Source: Streptomyces sp. GS7 (lineage in GTDB: Bacteria > Actinomycetota > Actinomycetes > Streptomycetales > Streptomycetaceae). Taken from it: a stretch of DNA of 64,000 nucleotides. Below, piece after piece: positions 28,878 to 36,613 of the stretch (its first letter is position 1; each line of letters opens with the position of its first letter). Position numbers and translations under genes: made by a program. The notes under the pieces were generated by a model. That model saw nothing but the letters and a program-made list of their open reading frames with translations. It had not been told where the DNA came from and did no database searches. Location: contig NZ_CP047146.1 in the NCBI RefSeq assembly GCF_009834125.1, positions 7,162,501-7,226,500 of the forward strand, given 5' to 3'.

Positions 28878-30164
28878 TCACCGACCAGGCGGCTGCGTGG
28901 GCGGCGCCTGCGGGTAGGGTGCAAAGCCCCCCGGAGCCCCCGGGCCGCCGAAGCCACCGGGACCACCAGGCGGCGGGCCATTACGCCGGCTCTTCCGTCG
29001 CACCAGCATCACAATGACGACGATGACAGCGACGACGGCAACTGCAAATCCAACGACGATCGCAATGAAGAGCGGGCTCATGCCCGGCTTCTTTTCGGTC
29101 TGCGATGCACTGTCGCTTCCGTTGGTTGCCGCGGAGGATGCCTGATTCCCTCCGGACGACGACGCCTGGTCCGTGGGCATCTTCAACGGCCCGTTCTTCG
29201 AGCCTGCGGGGATGTCACGCGTCAGCGCCGCGAGCGGCTGGATGTAGCCGTAGCCGTACTTCTGGTCAGGAAGAGAGGTCCCCTTGACCGAGTCGGGCAG
29301 ACCAGCGGACTTGACCATGCGGTTGAGAATCTGGCCAGCGGACAGGTGGGGGAACTTCGCTCGAAGAAGCGCCGCAGTAGCAGACGCGTAGGCGGTGGAG
29401 TCCGATGTTCCAGTGTCCTTTTGATACATGGAAGTACCACTGTCACCAGCAGCTACGACGTCAACAGCAGGTGCTGTCAACATCACCTGCGGGCCGTAGT
29501 TGGATCCGGACCAAATTTCACCGGTATTTTGAACTCCGCCGACGGCCACGACCCCGGGGTAGCGAGCAGGGTATTGGATGGCATCGGGACCACCCTCACC
29601 CTTATTGCCAGCTCCCGCAAAAATCAGCACATCGTGCTTCAAGGCATAGGAGATGGCTTCAGTCTCTCCATCACTGGCTCCGCCAGTCATCGAGATGTTG
29701 ATAATCGAGGCACCATGATCGACTGCATAGCGGATGGATGAGGAAAGGCCATCTGCCCTCTTGCCACTATCACGCAGTGGCAAGATCTTGGCGTCCGGAG
29801 CCAGACCCTTTACGCCTGCTGAACCGTCCGGTCCGTGCCCATGGCCAGCAATCTCCGAAGCCATCTGCGTTCCGTGAGTGTCACCGCCCGGCGGCGTCTC
29901 CCCAGAGCCTCCGTCATCAAAGCTCTTGCCTGGGAGGACGTTGCCCTTCAGGTCCGGGTGCAGGGACTGAACCCCGTTGTCGATGACTGCGACAGTCACT
30001 CCCTTCCCCGTAGATACCTTCCAGATCTCATCGGCCTTGAATGCCTTCAGGGGCCATTGTCCGTCTCTGATCTGGTCTGCCGATGCAAACGGCGCGGTGC
30101 CGAAGAGCAACGCTCCCGCCACAACCGCGCCGCCGACCGCACGCAGCGTCCGCGTGAAGCTCAT
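28878..30164 (-). CDS. Second mycosin-like subtilase (S8), 428 aa
   Basis: Secreted, membrane-anchored serine protease. Signal peptide about 1-29, cleavage after ASA. Catalytic Asp62 (VIDNGVQSLHPDL), His97 (DTHGTQMASEIAG), oxyanion Asn186 (FAGAGNKG) and Ser254 in GTSDSTAYASATAALL are present; the segment after Ser254 is not the usual FATP. A Ser/Ala/Asn-rich linker, one transmembrane helix (about 352-378) and a Gly/Pro-rich cytoplasmic tail follow. ATG 30164 follows GAGAGG. G+C is unusually low (30, 32 and 34 of 60 in 29401-29460, 29461-29520 and 29581-29640). MycP-type proteins process secreted substrates and stabilise the T7SS pore. Confidence 0.88.
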   Translation of the reverse strand: MSFTRTLRAVGGAVVAGALLFGTAPFASADQIRDGQWPLKAFKADEIWKVSTGKGVTVAVIDNGVQSLHPDLKGNVLPGKSFDDGGSGETPPGGDTHGTQMASEIAGHGHGPDGSAGVKGLAPDAKILPLRDSGKRADGLSSSIRYAVDHGASIINISMTGGASDGETEAISYALKHDVLIFAGAGNKGEGGPDAIQYPARYPGVVAVGGVQNTGEIWSGSNYGPQVMLTAPAVDVVAAGDSGTSMYQKDTGTSDSTAYASATAALLRAKFPHLSAGQILNRMVKSAGLPDSVKGTSLPDQKYGYGYIQPLAALTRDIPAGSKNGPLKMPTDQASSSGGNQASSAATNGSDSASQTEKKPGMSPLFIAIVVGFAVAVVAVIVVIVMLVRRKSRRNGPPPGGPGGFGGPGAPGGFAPYPQAPPTQPPGR

Positions 30165-30180
30165 GCTGTACACCTCTCTC

Positions 30181-30223
30181 AACAGGATGGGGCCCTCAGC
30201 TACGCATCGGGCCCCGTCTTGTT
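30181..30223 (-). terminator. Hairpin between the PPE-like and second mycosin genes
   Basis: AACAGGATGGGGCCC and GGGCCCCGTCTTGTT pair over 15 positions (two wobbles in one orientation, two mismatches in the other), 27 bases past the PPE-like stop. Confidence 0.65.
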
Positions 30224-30249
30224 ACTGCCGAATTGCCAACGACAGATTG

Positions 30250-31782
30250 CTACTCGATGACCTTCGGAGCAATGTTCCGCTCCGGCGTCCAGGTCTCCTC
30301 GTCCTCCACCAGGTAGTCAGGGCGCTCACCATTCTGGCCCTTGCTGTCCTTACCCTTGGCACCGTGCGCGCCATGCGCTCCCGCCATACCAGCAGGACGA
30401 CGGCCTCCAGTGCCGGAACCGGCCTGCGCGCCACCACGGCTGCGGTGCAGACCGGAGCCACCCTGGGCTCCGCCCCCGGTTTTACCACCGGACTTCCCGA
30501 TGATGCCGCCCTTCTGCCGTGCTTGCGCACCACCGGCTCCGCCGCCCCCCTTAGCGCCCGCTCCCTTCCCTGCGCCAGCGCCATGGGCACCGCCCATTCC
30601 CGGCATACCGGCGCGGCCCGTGCCAGGTTTAGCACCCGTGCCGCCGGGCCCGGTCTTCGCGCCTCCCGGGCCGCCAGGCCCGGTCTTCAGACCTGGGGTG
30701 CCGCCACGACTAGGCATACCACCGCCGTTTCCCCCGAGAGGCGGGATACCCGTGAGGCCACCGCCTCCGCCACCGCCGCCACCGCCAGGCACGTGAACGC
30801 CGGGACCGCCGAGGCCGCCGCCTCCACCACCGCCGGGAACCTTAACCCCGGGACCGCCGGAGCCACCACCATGGAGGCCGTCCAGACCGGTGTTCACATC
30901 AGGCACGTTGGGCTTCACCGAACCCATTCCGCCACTGATACCAGGCGTACGAGCGTCCGGAATTTGAGGTGCCTTGATTCCTCCGGGGGAGGAACCGGGC
31001 CCCTGACCCATCCCTGAGATCGACGGGCTACCCACCCTGTGGGTTCCCGACGAGCCAACGGGCATAGGCATCGGAATTTCGGGTGGCGGGTCGCCTGCGG
31101 GAGATCCGGGGTAGTCCTTGTGGTCGTCAACGTGGCCGAGGTTCTTTTTCCACGTCCCCATGGCCTTAGCCTGCGACACATAAGCCGCCCCAAGGTTCTC
31201 CATCTTCACAGCACAACGCAGCTGCTGGGCTTTACCCGCGGACAAGTTGTCCTGGTTGTTGTCCAGCGCTTGCTGCGTAGACACGTTGGGGTCGGCCAGA
31301 TCACGCTTCAGACCTGAGTCGTCGCGGCTACCGCCATCCTCCATGTACTTGACGAAGCTGTTGGCGCCGCTGGGCTTCTCCATCGACTCGATGTCGGGCT
31401 TCATCTGTTCGAGAAAGGTCGCGGCGCTCTTCATCGCCCTGGAGGTGTAGTCGGCGTACGTCGCACCGTCGGCGATCTTCTTGCTGATTACCTCTGCTTG
31501 GGCCTTGAACTTCTCCGCAGCGGCGCCGTGCCAGCTCTGGAGCACCTCGTTCACCGCAGCGTCAAAGGCGCCCTTGATGCCTCCGCCACTGCCGCCGACC
31601 AGCTGGGTGTGGACGTCCTCCCAGCCCCGCGCCACGTTGTGGACCTCGGTCGGATTGGACGCCTTCACCATGTCCTTCATGGTGTCCATGTCCATCTCGG
31701 CGAAGTTCGTCTCATGCTTGGCTGCAACGCACATCGTCGCCGGCATGTACTCGTAGTCGTCGTAGCCCGACTCATCGCTCAT
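30250..31782 (-). CDS. PPE-like / WxG-domain protein with Gly-rich tail and YxxxD, 510 aa
   Basis: The helical N-terminal domain (about 1-215) has a WHG turn (Trp84-Gly86, SWHGAAAEKFKAQ). A long Gly/Pro-rich region (about 240-475; PGGGGGGG runs, HGAGAGKGAGAKG) follows, then a short acidic C-terminus with DYLVEDEETWTPERN, containing YxxxD (Tyr490-Asp494). Such tails recur in actinobacterial T7SS substrates as I recall. AGGGGGA precedes ATG 31782 by nine bases. It lies 63 bases after the 109-residue gene, its probable heterodimer partner, and upstream of the second mycosin gene. Confidence 0.83.
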   Translation of the reverse strand: MSDESGYDDYEYMPATMCVAAKHETNFAEMDMDTMKDMVKASNPTEVHNVARGWEDVHTQLVGGSGGGIKGAFDAAVNEVLQSWHGAAAEKFKAQAEVISKKIADGATYADYTSRAMKSAATFLEQMKPDIESMEKPSGANSFVKYMEDGGSRDDSGLKRDLADPNVSTQQALDNNQDNLSAGKAQQLRCAVKMENLGAAYVSQAKAMGTWKKNLGHVDDHKDYPGSPAGDPPPEIPMPMPVGSSGTHRVGSPSISGMGQGPGSSPGGIKAPQIPDARTPGISGGMGSVKPNVPDVNTGLDGLHGGGSGGPGVKVPGGGGGGGLGGPGVHVPGGGGGGGGGGLTGIPPLGGNGGGMPSRGGTPGLKTGPGGPGGAKTGPGGTGAKPGTGRAGMPGMGGAHGAGAGKGAGAKGGGGAGGAQARQKGGIIGKSGGKTGGGAQGGSGLHRSRGGAQAGSGTGGRRPAGMAGAHGAHGAKGKDSKGQNGERPDYLVEDEETWTPERNIAPKVIE

Positions 31783-31845
31783 GATCTTGTTCCCCCTCTA
31801 CTGCTTTCCATGCTGACCTCAGCCTCTCCCGTACCGGGTTCCATG

Positions 31846-32175
31846 TCAGCTGCCGGACATGTTCGCGGCGGTCTCGGCTTCCTGGTTCTGGTAGTGGCCG
31901 TGCACCTTCTTCGTCTTGGTGCCGAACGTGTTCATGACGTCATGGAGATGCCCAACGATCGACTCGATGGCGCCCTTCATGTCCGCATGGGCGTTGGTCA
32001 GCTTGCGCGCCTCCAGGAAGGTGGCGCCCGCAGCGTCGGCCCCCAGGGCATTCTGCGACAGCGACGTCTTGTACCGGCTGTCGGAGTGGGCGTTTCCGAG
32101 GTCCTTCAGGATGCTGTTGAGCTTCCTGACGGTGTCTTCGAGAGCGCTCAGATCTACCCGATATTCATCAGCCAT
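31846..32175 (-). CDS. Small ESX-like protein with YxxxE, 109 aa
   Basis: Two-helix protein (VDLSALEDTVRKLNSILKDLG ... HADMKGAIESIVGHLHDVMN). The C-terminus reads GHYQNQE (Tyr95-Glu99), an export signal of the YxxxD/E type; there is no WxG turn. The ATG overlaps the mycP stop (8 bases shared, CCATGGCTGA), so translation is coupled to MycP. It precedes the 510-residue protein, so a mycP, small-partner, large-partner order results. Confidence 0.85.
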   Translation of the reverse strand: MADEYRVDLSALEDTVRKLNSILKDLGNAHSDSRYKTSLSQNALGADAAGATFLEARKLTNAHADMKGAIESIVGHLHDVMNTFGTKTKKVHGHYQNQEAETAANMSGS

Positions 32176-33466
32176 GGATGGACTCCCCGTGTGTGGTGAA
32201 ACCTGTCTTCCGCCGCCAGTCCCGGAGGGCGACAGCGCAGCCTACTACCGCACCCACCGCCAGGAGTCCGCCGCCGACGATGTAGATGCCGATGCGGGTG
32301 CGTCGTTCCTGGTCGGTTTCGCCGAAGGAAACGGCGGCCGGCAGGATGTTGGAGGCGCCGGCGGCGTTGTTCGACTTGTCCGGCGTGGGCGGGCCGGTGG
32401 GCCGGGTGTTGTCGTTGAGCGCGGCCACCGGGTTCACGACGCCCCAGCCGATGTTGTCGTCGCGGCCCTTGCGGACGCGGTCGGCGGTCTGTTCCAGGTG
32501 CGAGATGATCTGCGCCGGGCTCCACTTGTCCTTGTCGCCCAGGTGCTTGGCGACAAGGAGGGCGGCGGCACCGGTGGCGTAGGGCGCGGCGAAGCTGGTG
32601 CCCTGGTCCACGCAGTTGCCGCCCATGGGGACGGTGGAGACCATGTCGACGCCGGGGGCGGCGATGCCGACGAAGGGGCCGGGCTGGGAGAAGGACGCGC
32701 GCTCGTTGTTCCGGTCGGAGGCGGCGACGGCCAGGACGTTGTCGTACTTCTCGCTGAAGGCGGCGGGGTAGATGTTCTTCTCCGCGCCGCTGGCACCGCT
32801 GTTGCCGGCCGAGGCGACGATCAGGACGCCCTTGTCCCTGGCGTTCTTGACCGCGGCCTCCAGCGAGGGCAGCAGCTTCTCGCTCGCCGCGGTGCCCTGC
32901 GAGATGTTGATGATGTTGACGTTGTCGGCCACCGCGGCGTTGATGGCCGTGGCCAGGGTGTCGGCGGTGCCGGCCTGCTCGTCGCTGGTCTGCTGGTACG
33001 GGATGACCTTGGCCTTCGGCGCGAGGCCGTAGAAACCCGAAGTGGGCTGCTGGCGGGCGGCGATGATGCCGGCGACCTTGGAGCCGTGGCCGACCTTGTC
33101 CTGGGTCGCCTTGCCATCCTTGACGTAGGTCCTGCCGGGGCCCTCGATGGCGTCCTGGAGCTGCTTGTTGCCCGCGTCGATGCCGGTGTCGATGACGCCG
33201 ACGCGGATGCCCTCTCCCTTGCCGCTGGCCCACATCTGGTTGGTCAGCAGGCGCTGGAGGGACCAGGGGGTCTCTTTGATGTCGTCGGTGCCGAACTTGC
33301 ACTCACCGCTCTGCAGCGGGGTGTTCTCGTCCGCGACCGCCGGCGCGGCGGCGGCACTTGACAGGCCGACGATGCAGGCCGCCGTGACCAGTGCGCCCGT
33401 CGTTTGGCGGCGGTGCCCGGTTCGTTGACCAATGGCGCGAGATCCCACGGGTTGTCTGCTCTCCAT
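32168..33466 (-). CDS. mycP: Mycosin MycP, S8 serine protease of the T7SS
   Basis: Membrane-anchored subtilisin-like protease of ESX systems. Signal peptide about 1-45 (long n-region, then TTGALVTAACIVGLSSAAAA). The triad is Asp93 (GVIDTGID), His127 (VGHGSKVAG) and Ser291 (GTSFAAPYATG), with oxyanion Asn222 (ASAGNSG). A C-terminal helix (about 395-415) anchors it. Start: ATG 33466 has no clear ribosome site. GTG 33448, six codons inside, lies ten bases after GGAGAG and may be the true start. It lies downstream of esxA with about 217 bases between and is coupled to the 109-residue gene. Confidence 0.93.
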   Translation of the reverse strand: MESRQPVGSRAIGQRTGHRRQTTGALVTAACIVGLSSAAAAPAVADENTPLQSGECKFGTDDIKETPWSLQRLLTNQMWASGKGEGIRVGVIDTGIDAGNKQLQDAIEGPGRTYVKDGKATQDKVGHGSKVAGIIAARQQPTSGFYGLAPKAKVIPYQQTSDEQAGTADTLATAINAAVADNVNIINISQGTAASEKLLPSLEAAVKNARDKGVLIVASAGNSGASGAEKNIYPAAFSEKYDNVLAVAASDRNNERASFSQPGPFVGIAAPGVDMVSTVPMGGNCVDQGTSFAAPYATGAAALLVAKHLGDKDKWSPAQIISHLEQTADRVRKGRDDNIGWGVVNPVAALNDNTRPTGPPTPDKSNNAAGASNILPAAVSFGETDQERRTRIGIYIVGGGLLAVGAVVGCAVALRDWRRKTGFTTHGESIHG

Positions 33467-33683
33467 ATGTGGCGGATGTGGCGGGTGGGCCGGGGCGAGG
33501 GGTTTGAACGGTGCTGGGTGAGGAATTGGTGGAGAGGGGGGAGGTCTGGTGCGGTTGCGCCGGACCACCGGTACGGACGGCAGAAGGGCGAGCGCACATG
33601 CCGCGCGCCCGCCCTCATTGACCACTGTGCGAGCCGTCGAGGGCTGCTCAGCCGGTTGCCGTCCTTGCTCGCGTCAAGCGAGG

Positions 33684-33977
33684 TCAGGCCCCCCAGATAC
33701 CAGCGTTCTTGTGCTCGGTGCTCTGGTAGTTCTGAGCCGCGGTGTCCAGCGCCTTGGCGATGGCCTCCAGCGTCTGCTGGAGGTGGGCGGCGCGCTGGTC
33801 CCACTCGCGCTGGCGGGCCTGGTAGCCCTCCTGCGCCGCACCTTCCCAGCTCGCGGCGACCTTCTTGACGCCGGACTCAAGGTCGTCGAGCTGCTGGCGG
33901 ATGTTGCCCGCCGTCTGACGTACGTCCTGGCTTGCCTGCTGGATCGTCGCAAAATTAACGAGGATCTGGCCACCCAT
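33684..33977 (-). CDS. esxA: WXG100 protein EsxA
   Basis: 97 residues with the canonical helix-WxG-helix plan: AASWEGAAQEGY (Trp44-Gly46). C-terminal NYQSTEHK gives YxxxE (Tyr84-Glu88). It is downstream of esxB, 125 bases away, with a Shine-Dalgarno GAGGAGA before ATG 33977 (CTGAGGAGACATCATG). Expected to form a secreted heterodimer with EsxB. Streptomycete esxBA genes are needed for normal T7SS export and sporulation in some species. Confidence 0.95.
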   Translation of the reverse strand: MGGQILVNFATIQQASQDVRQTAGNIRQQLDDLESGVKKVAASWEGAAQEGYQARQREWDQRAAHLQQTLEAIAKALDTAAQNYQSTEHKNAGIWGA

Positions 33978-34102
33978 GATGTCTCCTCAGGGGGTGATGA
34001 TGTCTGGTCAGTTCGCATGCCGCCGCGGGCCGGGCCGAGTTGGCCGGCCGGCCCGTTCTGCGGCGGCTGGGCCGTTGCGCCGCGGTCAGCGACGCGGCCT
34101 CA

Positions 34103-34432
34103 TCATCCGAACGGGGAGCCGCCACCGGCCTGCGCGGTAACGTGCGACATCGACTGCGCCTGGTCCTCTTCGGAAGCGACGTAGTTCTTGTTGGTCTCGT
34201 CGATGGCTTCCTTGATCTCGGCCAGCAACTGGTTGATCCGGTTGCCGTCCTCGTTCACCTGCGACTGGAGCTGGTGGTACGAAGAGGCCGCCTGGCCCTT
34301 CCAGCCCGAGGTGATGGTGTCAACGACCTGGTTCAGGCGCTGAAGCTCACCCTGAATTGCGTGATTGACCGATTCGATCTTTCCGGAGAAGGCATGCATC
34401 TCCTCCCCGGTCATTGTGAACTGACCAGCCAT
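34103..34432 (-). CDS. esxB: WXG100 protein EsxB
   Basis: 109 residues with SGWKGQAASSY (Trp44-Gly46) and the second-helix signal NYVASEEDQ (Tyr84-Glu88), so both Esx partners carry YxxxE in register. Start ATG 34432, eight bases after GGGGGA. It is the first gene of the esxB-esxA unit; the 328 bases before it carry the promoter candidate described separately. Confidence 0.95.
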   Translation of the reverse strand: MAGQFTMTGEEMHAFSGKIESVNHAIQGELQRLNQVVDTITSGWKGQAASSYHQLQSQVNEDGNRINQLLAEIKEAIDETNKNYVASEEDQAQSMSHVTAQAGGGSPFG

Positions 34433-34760
34433 ACCCAACGTCCCCCATGAGACTCGTACGTCGTCCGCGCGGTGCCGGCCAAGGCGGTGCGCGGTGGGCG
34501 TCTGTTGCTGACGCCTCCTGCCACATTACCCACTCCACACGGTTGTTCCCAACAGGGGGGAGGGACTTGTGACGGGATCACAACAATGTCAACTGCGCCT
34601 CTGCGGAGCGCAGTTCACAAGAAACGGACAGATGTGGTGGTTTCGGTCATGAATTGGCAGCGGGAAACCACGGAGTGCGCGGCGGGGCCGCGACCGGATC
34701 CGGACATCGCATCGGAGCGCCCGGATCCGCCGCGGAACCCGCACAGGCCGCCAGAGCGCC
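34433..34760 (-). promoter_or_regulatory. esxB promoter region with -35 and palindrome
   Basis: On the minus strand a TTGACA occupies 34592-34587, 155 bases before esxB. The perfect palindrome TTGTGA-CGGGA-TCACAA (34567-34583) overlaps the spacer to a weak -10. Another inverted repeat, AACTGCGC/GCGCAGTT (34591-34615), abuts the -35. These look like operator sites. A GGATCC-type inverted repeat (about 34.69-34.73 kb) near the eccB stop is weak. The remaining sequence shows nothing distinct. Confidence 0.55.
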
Positions 34761-36416
34761 TCAGGAAGCCTGCGGCTGGCTGGCGGTGTGGACGTCCAAC
34801 GAGGGGCCCGCGGAGAGCAGCTTGGACCACGCCGACAGGAGCAGCGGCGGGTGCGCGTCCTTGTAGCCGAGGCGCAGCTGCGCCTGGCCGATCTCCTGCT
34901 TGTCACTGCCGGAGCTGGTGGCGGAATCGTTGTTCACCGGGACCGAGTAGCGCAGGCCGGTGTCGGTGACCAGGAAGAGGCTGCCGGACTTCTGGGAGTT
35001 GGTGTCCACCTGCTGGTAGAGCAGGCCGCTGCCCGGGGTGACGTACGAGGTGGAGCCGGCGGCGATCTTGGCCGGATAGTCCTTGCCGACCCAAGTGGTC
35101 ATGTCCGGCACGCCGTTGGCGAAGCCGAGCTGCTCGGCACCCGGGTACTTGGTGGCGGTGCCCTTGTAGACGCTGCAGGAGACGCCGTCCTTGGTGGGGC
35201 TGGTCAGCCCGCCGGTCTGCGAGCCGTGCGCGAAGTCGTTCGCGGCGGTGACGGTCTCGGTGGGCCAGGGGTTGGTGATGCCCATGATCGTGCCCATGAA
35301 GGTGGCCGGGTGGTTGGTCGCGTCCGGCTTCGGGTGGACGCTGCCGGTCGCGACCTGGACGGGCTTCAGCGCGGCGCTGCTGCCGCCGTTCACGGCGGCC
35401 GCGTTCGTCCCCTGCTCCAGCAGGTTGGAGATGAAGTTCGAGACCTGCTCCACGCCGTCCTGCACCACGACGTACTTCACGCCGTCGCTGGTCTGGAGGA
35501 TCGAGCCGACCTTCCGGGCCTCCGCCGGGACGCTGGAGTCGGTGGTCGTCTGGCCTGCGTTGGGGACCTTGGGCATGCTGATCGGGTACGGGCTCTTGAC
35601 CAGGGTGTTCATGAACTCCGCGGTCACCTGCTGCGGCTCGGCCTGCGAGCCGAAGATGATGCGGCGCAGCGACCGGTCGGCCTCGGTGTCGGTGTGCTTG
35701 ACGCCGGCCTTCTGGTCCGCCGCCAGGCCGCCGTCCGCGATCATCTGGAACGCGAAGCCGTTGTGGTCGACCAGCCACTTCACGCCGTCGGGGTCCTCGA
35801 CGTAGAGCGCCTGGTGGAAGTCGAGCTTGCCCTTGCGGGTGTCGTCGATGACCTGCTTGTCCTTGCCGTCGAGGACGAAGACGGCCTGCTGGCTCTTGCT
35901 GTTCTCGCCGCTGCCGGGGCGGTCGCACACCGCCCAGGTCTTCGGCTTGTCGACCCCGGACGCGTCGGGCAGCCGGTCCGGCGCGTACGGGATGCCGACC
36001 GCCGCGCCGTGCGTCATCTTTCCGTCCAGCTCGGATTCCTTGACCTTGACGACCTGGAACTTCGTCGGGTCGAGAAGGAGCCGGGCCGACGCCAGGTTCA
36101 GGACAGGGTGGAGGAGCTTCTCCGTTTTGCCGTTGGCGTCCTTGGTCTGCAGAACGACATAACGGGTGGTGGATTTATCCCCGACCAGGACATTCACCCC
36201 CACGGTGTCCCACCCCTGCGGGGCGACCGGCTTGAAAATGCCGTAGGCCCCGAACCCCACGCACACCAGGGCCCCCATCACCACGCTGGGCACCACCGCT
36301 TTCAGCGGCTTGGGCGCGCTTTCGATCGAGCCGTTCGGCAGCGGCTTCAGAAATGCCGCATTCGTGCGCTTCCGTGCGAACGAATACGCATTCAGCTCGT
36401 CCCGACGTGATGCCAT
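34761..36416 (-). CDS. eccB: Type VII secretion protein EccB
   Basis: Single-span membrane protein of the ESX core with a large extracytoplasmic domain. Of the 551 residues, the N-terminal SRRDELNAYSFARKRTNAAF (2-21) and the transmembrane helix (about 39-61) match EccB, and two cysteines bracket the C-terminal repeat domain (CDRPGSG near 205, CSVYKGTA near 435). ATG 36416 is preceded by GGGGAGAG. It is divergent from eccE (197 bases) and upstream of esxB on the same strand. Confidence 0.94.
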   Translation of the reverse strand: MASRRDELNAYSFARKRTNAAFLKPLPNGSIESAPKPLKAVVPSVVMGALVCVGFGAYGIFKPVAPQGWDTVGVNVLVGDKSTTRYVVLQTKDANGKTEKLLHPVLNLASARLLLDPTKFQVVKVKESELDGKMTHGAAVGIPYAPDRLPDASGVDKPKTWAVCDRPGSGENSKSQQAVFVLDGKDKQVIDDTRKGKLDFHQALYVEDPDGVKWLVDHNGFAFQMIADGGLAADQKAGVKHTDTEADRSLRRIIFGSQAEPQQVTAEFMNTLVKSPYPISMPKVPNAGQTTTDSSVPAEARKVGSILQTSDGVKYVVVQDGVEQVSNFISNLLEQGTNAAAVNGGSSAALKPVQVATGSVHPKPDATNHPATFMGTIMGITNPWPTETVTAANDFAHGSQTGGLTSPTKDGVSCSVYKGTATKYPGAEQLGFANGVPDMTTWVGKDYPAKIAAGSTSYVTPGSGLLYQQVDTNSQKSGSLFLVTDTGLRYSVPVNNDSATSSGSDKQEIGQAQLRLGYKDAHPPLLLSAWSKLLSAGPSLDVHTASQPQAS

Positions 36417-36613
36417 TGTTGCTTTCTCTCCCCGCGTGTTGGATCCACATCGACCGCCCCCGGCACTCACGCCGTAGCGCCCTCTACTATGCCGTGTATC
36501 GATCGAGCCGTACGGTACGGGTGCCACCTTCCAACGCACCAGTCCACGCAACCGTCTCAGCGGCGGCCGATCCGCCCAGAGGCACCATCACCAGTAGAGG
36601 AGCAGGCCGGGGG
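36417..36613. promoter_or_regulatory. Divergent eccB/eccE promoter region
   Basis: 197 bases separate the starts of eccB and eccE, so both core units are started from here. I could not assign firm -35/-10 pairs. A GATCGATC-containing stretch (about 36.49-36.52 kb) is the main A/T-bearing part. Confidence 0.5.

Noticed and set aside
34567..34583. Canonical Crp site
   Set aside because: Half-sites TGTGA/TCACA match but the spacer is five bases, not six; kept only as an unassigned palindrome.
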